Of a stretch of DNA of 64,000 nt, positions 59,405 to 64,000 are shown in pieces. Source of the stretch: a virus. How positions within the stretch are numbered: position 1 is the stretch's first letter; the number at the start of each line of letters is the position of its first letter. The notes under the pieces were generated by a model. That model ran no database searches, had not been told where the DNA came from, and worked only from the letters and a program-made list of their open reading frames with translations. Location of the stretch: positions 203,784-267,783 of IMG/VR virus record IMGVR_UViG_3300020188_000808; one strand, given 5' to 3'. The position numbers and the translations under genes were made by a program.

Positions 59405-60733
59405 TCAAAGTTTTTCGTTAGACTCAAAGCCACGGAACGTTTTAAATCTTGGAAAACGTAAACTATACGTTTCACTATCTTGTGATTTAGTACGAGCATC
59501 TGCCCTAATTTCAATTAGCTGACCAATGAGACTAGCACGTTCAGTCCAGTACTCATCACGTTGAGAGTCAGTGAAACCGCTCCCACAGTTAAGGCGATAA
59601 TTGTATCCATCGTCTTCTCCTTCTACTATTACGGCACCTAGTCTTCCCGCATTACGTCCAGTGCCTTCTTCAACGTCTACGACTTTTAGTGTAATTTCAA
59701 TAAATGGTTTTGCCTTTAACCAAGCATGAGTTCTTTTGCATTCATAGGGTGCATCAACATCTTTGATCATAACCCCTTCGTAACCACCGTCTACAGCCGT
59801 CTTATTAAGCTCTACAAAGCGTTGTTCGCCTTCAGGAGTACTTAGGTCTACATCTTCCCATTCAAGTGCTTGTACGTGCTTTAAAACAGCTTGATTACTT
59901 TCAACCCAATGTTTGGTTATTGCACTTCTTGTTGACTGTGGTTTATCCCAACCACCTTCTTTGAAATTGGATAGTGGAATAGTATCAAATAAATGTAATA
60001 CTGCATCTTTGGCTGTACCACCGCTCTTTCTATGTACCTGCTTCATAAGGTCCTGAAAGTTAGCACTCATTACTTCACCGTCTAACACAAGGTCATATGG
60101 TGCAGGATTATCTTTGAGTACTGTTTTAATTTCTTCAATAATGTGATCAAAGTTATGAAACTGTTTACCATTACGACTAAACATTTCTACCTTATCACCT
60201 TGAATAATTGTAATAACACGAACGCCATCTAACTTAACTTCAATTTGTTTCTTACCAACCATCTTCTTTTCGTGGTTAGCAGAGTCATGTGCTAATGCAC
60301 AAGTAAATGTAGGAATTGTATATTGTGGAAACTTCTTTGCAATTTTGTTTACTGTTTTTTCTGAAACACCACAACGTAGATCTTTTATAAGTATTCTACG
60401 ATAGAACATGTTCCATTGTTCTGCGGTTGCTAGATCTTTACAAAGTATAATTGCATCTCTAGCATTATGCCCTGTAAGTTGTCTGTCAATTAATTTACGT
60501 GCTAGTTCTTTGAATGTAGGCCAAGCAAGACCTTGTGGCGTAAGTACTTCATTTTCTTCTTTTTCAGGTACTTGTTTTACACCAAAAGTAACAAGTGGAT
60601 CAAGTGCCATACGTACACCTTCAAAGAACTGATCTAGTCCTTCTTCCATTGCTTCTAAGATAACTTGTTCTTTTGCTAGGCGACTGTTGTCTGCCTCTAA
60701 TTTTGAAATAATTTCTTGTGGTTGTGTTCTCAT
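59405..60733 (-). CDS. ATP-dependent DNA ligase, T4 gp30-like
   Basis: 442 residues. The nucleotidyl-Lys motif is K167-L-D-G170 (EVKLDGVR); motif III is LVLDGEVMS near 210, motif IV EGVMIKD near 320 and motif V WLKAKP near 340, followed by an OB-fold domain. Seals Okazaki nicks and repair gaps. Sigma-70 promoter at 60773-60801 sets early expression. Confidence 0.94.
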   Translation of the reverse strand: MRTQPQEIISKLEADNSRLAKEQVILEAMEEGLDQFFEGVRMALDPLVTFGVKQVPEKEENEVLTPQGLAWPTFKELARKLIDRQLTGHNARDAIILCKDLATAEQWNMFYRRILIKDLRCGVSEKTVNKIAKKFPQYTIPTFTCALAHDSANHEKKMVGKKQIEVKLDGVRVITIIQGDKVEMFSRNGKQFHNFDHIIEEIKTVLKDNPAPYDLVLDGEVMSANFQDLMKQVHRKSGGTAKDAVLHLFDTIPLSNFKEGGWDKPQSTRSAITKHWVESNQAVLKHVQALEWEDVDLSTPEGEQRFVELNKTAVDGGYEGVMIKDVDAPYECKRTHAWLKAKPFIEITLKVVDVEEGTGRNAGRLGAVIVEGEDDGYNYRLNCGSGFTDSQRDEYWTERASLIGQLIEIRADARTKSQDSETYSLRFPRFKTFRGFESNEKL

Positions 60734-60772
60734 ATTGTGCCTCTGTTGCCTTTATAATTAATTCTTATGTAT

Positions 60773-60801
60773 ATAATACAGTCAAATGTGGCTTGTGTCA
60801 A
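60773..60801 (-). promoter_or_regulatory. Sigma-70 promoter for DNA ligase
   Basis: TTGACA (60801-60796), 17-nt spacer, TATTAT (60778-60773); ATG 60733 is 39 nt below. Lies just downstream of the tRNA gene on the same strand. Confidence 0.78.
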
Positions 60802-60814
60802 CCTTTTTGTTTAT

Positions 60815-60891
60815 TGGCGCACCCGAAAGGATTCGAACCTCTGACCCCAACTTCCGCAAAGTTGTGCTCTATCCAGCTGAGCTACGGGTGC
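60815..60891 (-). tRNA. tRNA-Arg, anticodon GCG, CCA encoded
   Basis: Cloverleaf on the minus strand: 7-bp acceptor GCACCCG/CGGGTGC, D arm GCTC/GAGC, anticodon stem CAACT/AGTTG with loop TTGCGGA (anticodon GCG, reading CGC/CGU), T arm AGAGG-TTCGAAT-CCTTT, discriminator G and an encoded CCA (60817-60815). 77 nt, no intron. Bacterial genomes usually decode these Arg codons with ACG, so GCG is unusual. Confidence 0.92.
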
Positions 60892-60898
60892 GTAAATG

Positions 60899-60930
60899 AA
60901 AACAGGCGACACAATTTAATGAGCCGCCTG
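60899..60930 (-). terminator. Hairpin terminator after the winged-helix gene
   Basis: Minus strand CAGGCG ... CGCCTG (6-bp perfect stem, 16-nt loop) followed by TTTT and the tRNA gene. Ends the 61204-60956 unit and separates it from the tRNA. Confidence 0.7.
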
Positions 60931-60955
60931 CTTTCTAGTAAAAACTAACGTTATA

Positions 60956-61204
60956 TTAGTTTACTAAACCTTTTGCAAGTGCTTTGTAACCAGCGGCTAC
61001 GATTGCTCTTGAAGGTGTTCCCAATCTGTACTTCTTAACACCATTTTTCTTAGTGTTTAGATACACAGGATGACCTGCGAATCTTAGTGATTGGATTACA
61101 GCTTGAGGATTACCTGCTTTGAATCTTGATTTAAGTTCAGCTGAGGTATACTCTTTACCTGATTGAAGTGCAGTTAATACACTATCTTGAATTGTCGTTT
61201 TCAT
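60956..61204 (-). CDS. Small winged-helix DNA-binding protein
   Basis: 82 residues: SVLTALQSGKEYTSAELKSR ... PQAVIQSLRFAGHPVYLNTKKNGVKKYRLG fits a winged helix (helix-turn-helix followed by a beta wing). It stands alone between its own near-consensus promoter, a 60-nt leader and a terminator, the plan of a highly and separately regulated gene. The family recurs in marine T4-like phages; targets unknown. Confidence 0.65.
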   Translation of the reverse strand: MKTTIQDSVLTALQSGKEYTSAELKSRFKAGNPQAVIQSLRFAGHPVYLNTKKNGVKKYRLGTPSRAIVAAGYKALAKGLVN

Positions 61205-61268
61205 ATATTTTCTCCTTATAAGTTTAAAACGTCTTAACTTTAAGCATTTACAGCTCTAAGTTATTAAT

Positions 61269-61297
61269 AGTATAACAGAATTAGTTTATAAAGTCAA
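61269..61297 (-). promoter_or_regulatory. Sigma-70-like promoter for the winged-helix gene
   Basis: TTGACT (61297-61292), 17-nt spacer, TATACT (61274-61269). The leader includes a CTTAA/TTAAG repeat and an imperfect AAGTTAA...TTAAACTT dyad, possible operator. Confidence 0.75.
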
Positions 61298-61313
61298 ACA
61301 GTTATGTTACCAA

Positions 61314-61901
61314 TTATACAAAATCGGGTCCATGCACCCATCCTACAATACTTTTGCGGATGCCTTTAGTGACAGGAGTTACCTTGTGTGGCAACCAACT
61401 TGGAAAGAAACAGATCTCATGTTTTTGTAAATCTGTTTGGAGACCTTGAAAATCTGGCATTAATAATAACTCGCCACCTTCAAAATCTTTTGGATCACTA
61501 AGAAGAATACTAAAAGATATCTTTCGAACCTGGCCGTGTTGTCCTTTAAAAGCCCCGTCCGAATGTGTTTCGTAGTGTCCTTTTTTGTCAGCATCATAAA
61601 CACCATACTGACAAGGTTCTAAATCTGTAATTGCATATTTAAATAATGTGTTGTTTGCATAATGAATAACATTACCAAGTAGTGCATAAAATTCTGGGTG
61701 CATACGAGTATCAATCCAATCAATGTCTGTACTACGGATTGATGTGTCGTCATCATGCTGATCGTCTGTAATATATCTTGCAGGTCGAACTTCCATTGAT
61801 TCTTCAATGCTGTCAACCATTTCCTGTGTAAGTCCCCATTCTTGTAACTTATAATAAGGAAACGGATTGTTTCGTATGTTAGGCGGAGTTAGTTGATACA
61901 T
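61314..61901 (-). CDS. 2OG-Fe(II) oxygenase (prolyl-4-hydroxylase type)
   Basis: 195 residues. HSDGAF gives the HxD motif, PSWLPHKVTPV the distal His and IRKSIVGW the 2OG-binding residues, with FEGGELLL between: the PKHD/P4H pattern. Substrate unknown. Directly follows the next oxygenase, whose stop abuts this ATG (61901). Confidence 0.82.
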   Translation of the reverse strand: MYQLTPPNIRNNPFPYYKLQEWGLTQEMVDSIEESMEVRPARYITDDQHDDDTSIRSTDIDWIDTRMHPEFYALLGNVIHYANNTLFKYAITDLEPCQYGVYDADKKGHYETHSDGAFKGQHGQVRKISFSILLSDPKDFEGGELLLMPDFQGLQTDLQKHEICFFPSWLPHKVTPVTKGIRKSIVGWVHGPDFV

Positions 61902-62416
61902 TATTTAAACCTCGCTTGTATAGTTACTCTTGTTTGTTTAGCCCACGGAGTGATAGCACTCACACTATGTTGTGTTGGGTGTTGTCTATTGTCATTAAGT
62001 ATTAATCTATTAAATTTTGGCTCTTGTGCTAGTATCTTGTCATCTTCTTTATACAAGAACAATCCGCCGTCTGCTGAATCCCAATGTTGATTAAGGTAAA
62101 TTGTACCACTTGCTATATACCCTGCATCGTCATGCCAGTCTAACATACTGTTCCTATTCCACAAGTATATAAATGCTTCAAATTTTAGATCACTGTAGAA
62201 TGGATTTAAGTTTACAAATTGTTTGCGTAATTCTTTATGTGTATTATCTGACACTGGACTCATGTTAGCACTATTTGCACCTTCAACAACAATACCTTCC
62301 CAACTGTGACTGGTAGCCCAAACAGCTTCTGACGACTGGATTTTTGTTTTAATCTCAGTTGCTATGCTGTCAATTAATTTTTGACTTAGGAAATTATCTT
62401 CTACGAGTATTGCCAT
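61901..62416 (-). CDS. 2OG-Fe(II) oxygenase
   Basis: 171 residues. WHDDAG provides HxD, QHSVSAI the distal His and TRVTIQARF the Arg; GGLFLY the core strand. Different subfamily from the PF13759-like copies. The 5' end overlaps the KdsB gene end by 23 nt, linking it to Kdo synthesis in one operon. Confidence 0.8.
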   Translation of the reverse strand: MAILVEDNFLSQKLIDSIATEIKTKIQSSEAVWATSHSWEGIVVEGANSANMSPVSDNTHKELRKQFVNLNPFYSDLKFEAFIYLWNRNSMLDWHDDAGYIASGTIYLNQHWDSADGGLFLYKEDDKILAQEPKFNRLILNDNRQHPTQHSVSAITPWAKQTRVTIQARFK

Positions 62417-63089
62417 TTAGTTTGTTCCATTGTTCTAATTCTTCTGGTGTGTTAATTTCCATTCCGCTAAACTCACAAGGAAGTACACCAATATTCCATC
62501 CGTTCTTTAACCAACGAAGCTGTTCTAAACTTTCGTGGCGTTCTTCTTTTGTAACAATTAAGTTATCGTATTGTTCTAATGCTTTACGTTTGTAACCGTA
62601 AATACCTAAATGCCAATCACCGTAGCCAGTCATGCCTCTCCCAAACCATAAACACTTACCTGCACCTCTAACTAGTTTAACTGTGTGAGGGTCGTTCTGT
62701 TTTTCTTCTGGCATCATTGCACACATTGTGGACACATCATAGTCTTTTAAGTTACTTAATGTTCCTTCAATCATATCTAGTGTAACATCGGGCATGTCGC
62801 CTTGTACGTTAATAAATGTATCGTACTTGCTAAAAAACTCGTGCTTAACTGCACCTGCACACCGTTCTGTGCCGTTTGCATAATCCTTTTGTTCAATAAA
62901 ACATGTGTCAGCATTGAACTGATTGTACACTTGCATACTGTCAGTTAGTACATATGTTGGTATCTTAGACGCAATACAAGCGTCATACACACGTCTAATC
63001 ATAGTCTTAGCACCCAACATAGCTAGTGGTTTGCCCGGTAAGCGTGTACTAGCAAATCTAGCCGGTATAAGAATAGCTGTGGATTTCAT
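62394..63089 (-). CDS. kdsB: CMP-Kdo synthetase, 3-deoxy-manno-octulosonate cytidylyltransferase
   Basis: 231 residues, close to the usual 245. IPARFASTRLPGKPLAML is the KdsB CTP-binding start (IPARxxSTRLPGKPL); FINVQGDMPDV the QGDxP metal motif, GIYGYKRKALEQY the substrate end. Activates Kdo with CTP for LPS core assembly in the cytoplasm. Overlaps KdsA by 32 nt. Confidence 0.92.
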   Translation of the reverse strand: MKSTAILIPARFASTRLPGKPLAMLGAKTMIRRVYDACIASKIPTYVLTDSMQVYNQFNADTCFIEQKDYANGTERCAGAVKHEFFSKYDTFINVQGDMPDVTLDMIEGTLSNLKDYDVSTMCAMMPEEKQNDPHTVKLVRGAGKCLWFGRGMTGYGDWHLGIYGYKRKALEQYDNLIVTKEERHESLEQLRWLKNGWNIGVLPCEFSGMEINTPEELEQWNKLNGNTRRR

Positions 63090-63831
63090 CTACTACCCTT
63101 TCAAAATCATTTAGTTTTAACATATTAGGCCCATCGCTAGGTGCATTGTCTGGGTCGTCGTGTACTTCTAAGAAAAAGTTTGTTACACCTAGAGCGGAAG
63201 CGGCACGAGACAAGCCAGGCACATACCCGCGATTGCCGCCACTACTATCGCCGTTACCCCCTGGCTTTTGTACCGAGTGAGTAACATCATAAACGATAGG
63301 AACGCTATAATTATCAAGCATATACTGAATGCCGGTGAAGTCAGTAACCAAAGTATTGTATCCAAAACTAGTACCCCTTTCTGTGATCCATACTTCTTTA
63401 GCACCTTCTGTTTTGCTTAATATGCCGTTGACGTCCCAAGGTGCAAGGAACTGTCCTTTTTTAATATTAACAATTTTGTCTGTTTCACATACCGCTTGTA
63501 TCAAATCAGTTTGCCTACAAAGGAATGCAGGTATTTGTAATACATCTACTGCATCATTAAAATATTCTGTAATCTTTTCAATTTGATCAATGTCATGTAC
63601 GTCAGTAAGTGTCAAACAATCTACATTATCTTTAATAATATTAAAATCATTTAGAGTATTAACAAGTCCAACACCACGCTTACCTTGCATACTACTTCTA
63701 TTGGCTTTATCAAAACTTGCTTTGAATATATATTCTATATCATACTTTCTACATACATCTGCACAATGTTGTGCAATCATTAAACTATGTTCTAACGATT
63801 CGTGTTGGCATGGTCCTGCAATAATTCTCAT
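63058..63831 (-). CDS. kdsA: Kdo-8-phosphate synthase
   Basis: 257 residues. IAGPCQHESLEHSL (PEP-binding GPC...E), IFKASFDKANRSS, TDVHD and QIPAFLCRQTDLI are KdsA motifs. Condenses phosphoenolpyruvate with arabinose-5-P to Kdo-8-P, the committed step of Kdo. Kdo-8-P phosphatase is not seen here. Forms an operon with KdsB and the AbrB-like gene (ATGA overlap at 63828). Confidence 0.92.
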   Translation of the reverse strand: MRIIAGPCQHESLEHSLMIAQHCADVCRKYDIEYIFKASFDKANRSSMQGKRGVGLVNTLNDFNIIKDNVDCLTLTDVHDIDQIEKITEYFNDAVDVLQIPAFLCRQTDLIQAVCETDKIVNIKKGQFLAPWDVNGILSKTEGAKEVWITERGTSFGYNTLVTDFTGIQYMLDNYSVPIVYDVTHSVQKPGGNGDSSGGNRGYVPGLSRAASALGVTNFFLEVHDDPDNAPSDGPNMLKLNDFERVVDEIHSYSYTG

Positions 63832-63995
63832 GATCTCTCCGTTAGTATCAAACTACCTTGATCCCCTATTTCAATCTTAAGTTTAGTACCTTCAGTCCAC
63901 CCCTTCTCGTCAAGTATCTCTTGAGGAATAGTTAGGATTGTTTCCCCTGTTTTGGGATCATCGTGGAACAAGTCTTCGTATTTGTAAGTTTTCAT
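63828..63995 (-). CDS. AbrB/MazE-like small protein
   Basis: Short gene read by hand, 55 residues: starts MKTYKYEDLFHDDPKTGET, then ILTIPQEILDEKGWTEGTKL, then KIEIGDQGSLILTERS. The LTIPQEILDE-GW-GT-LKI pattern is the swapped-hairpin AbrB/SpoVT DNA-binding fold. Its stop overlaps the KdsA ATG. A repressor of its own operon or an orphan antitoxin-like regulator are possibilities; no toxin is seen. Confidence 0.6.
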   Translation of the reverse strand: MKTYKYEDLFHDDPKTGETILTIPQEILDEKGWTEGTKLKIEIGDQGSLILTERS

Positions 63996-64000
63996 TTTGT

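Noticed and set aside
60815-60891. tRNA gene as a prophage attachment site
   Set aside because: No integrase and no repeated tRNA 3' end is visible; the tRNA is complete and the phage core genes indicate a lytic T4-like virus.
1-64000. Insertion sequences, transposases or inteins
   Set aside because: No transposase motifs, terminal inverted repeats or intein blocks were found in the genes read, including the visible part of DNA polymerase.

Overview
This window looks like part of a large, AT-rich, T4-like marine myovirus genome, of the kind that infects SAR11 or other oceanic alphaproteobacteria. The evidence is a T4-type replication set (family B DNA polymerase, clamp-loader ATPase, DsbA-like protein, ATP-dependent ligase), T4-type late promoters ([G/T]ATAAATA), and many families I associate with marine cyanophages and pelagiphages (PhoH, ThyX, MazG, peptide deformylase, UvsE, IscA-like carrier, several 2OG-Fe(II) oxygenases). 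No integrase, insertion sequence or CRISPR array is visible. The host assignment is inference. Almost every gene is on the minus strand; only phoH, a small zinc protein and one tail-fibre gene are on the plus strand, each starting from a divergent intergenic gap.

Layout by position. 1-3.5 kb: DNA polymerase (C-terminus outside the window), a small HAD phosphatase, DsbA-like protein and a 2OG oxygenase. 3.6-9.7 kb: a late operon of overlapping genes whose products nearly all start with a T4-like capsid-targeting peptide ending in [LI]-x-E; they include a deoxyribonucleotidase-like HAD enzyme and an NMN-adenylyltransferase-like/ParB-like fusion, so they are candidates for enzymes packaged in the head. 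9.7-14 kb: an unknown protein and a proteostasis cassette (ClpA-like unfoldase, peptide deformylase, DnaJ-like). 14-18.6 kb: a membrane and lysis region (two-helix membrane protein, MscS-like mini-channel, Ala-rich S74 fibre, i-spanin, o-spanin, a second lipoprotein, GH108 endolysin). 18.6-27.3 kb: metabolism and replication (PhoH, ThyX, parvulin, ferredoxin, clamp loader, cytidylyltransferase, MazG, GroES-like protein, a DnaE-like fragment). 27.3-47.2 kb: a 20-kb adhesin/tail-fibre cluster with an esterase-like/Ig-repeat protein, a YHYH protein, two subtilases and a 2161-residue fibre. 47.2-53.6 kb: IscA-like protein, UvsE, phosphomannomutase-like enzyme, glycosyltransferase, QueD and paired oxygenases. 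53.6-58 kb: more fibre genes. 58-64 kb: DNA ligase, tRNA-Arg, a winged-helix protein, two oxygenases, KdsB, KdsA and an AbrB-like protein.

How it fits together. Early and middle genes carry near-perfect host sigma-70 promoters (TTGACA-N17-TATAAT) and late genes carry GATAAATA boxes. In nine places the promoter sits so close to the ATG that the mRNA should begin at the start codon (leaderless): five late promoters with exactly 5 nt to the ATG and four sigma-70 promoters with exactly 6 nt. Kdo synthesis, Kdo activation, phosphomannomutase-like, glycosyltransferase and glycerol-3-phosphate-cytidylyltransferase-like genes suggest rewriting of the host envelope. The chaperone and protease genes suggest control of host protein turnover. 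All assignments come from reading motifs in translated sequence; no database search was run.
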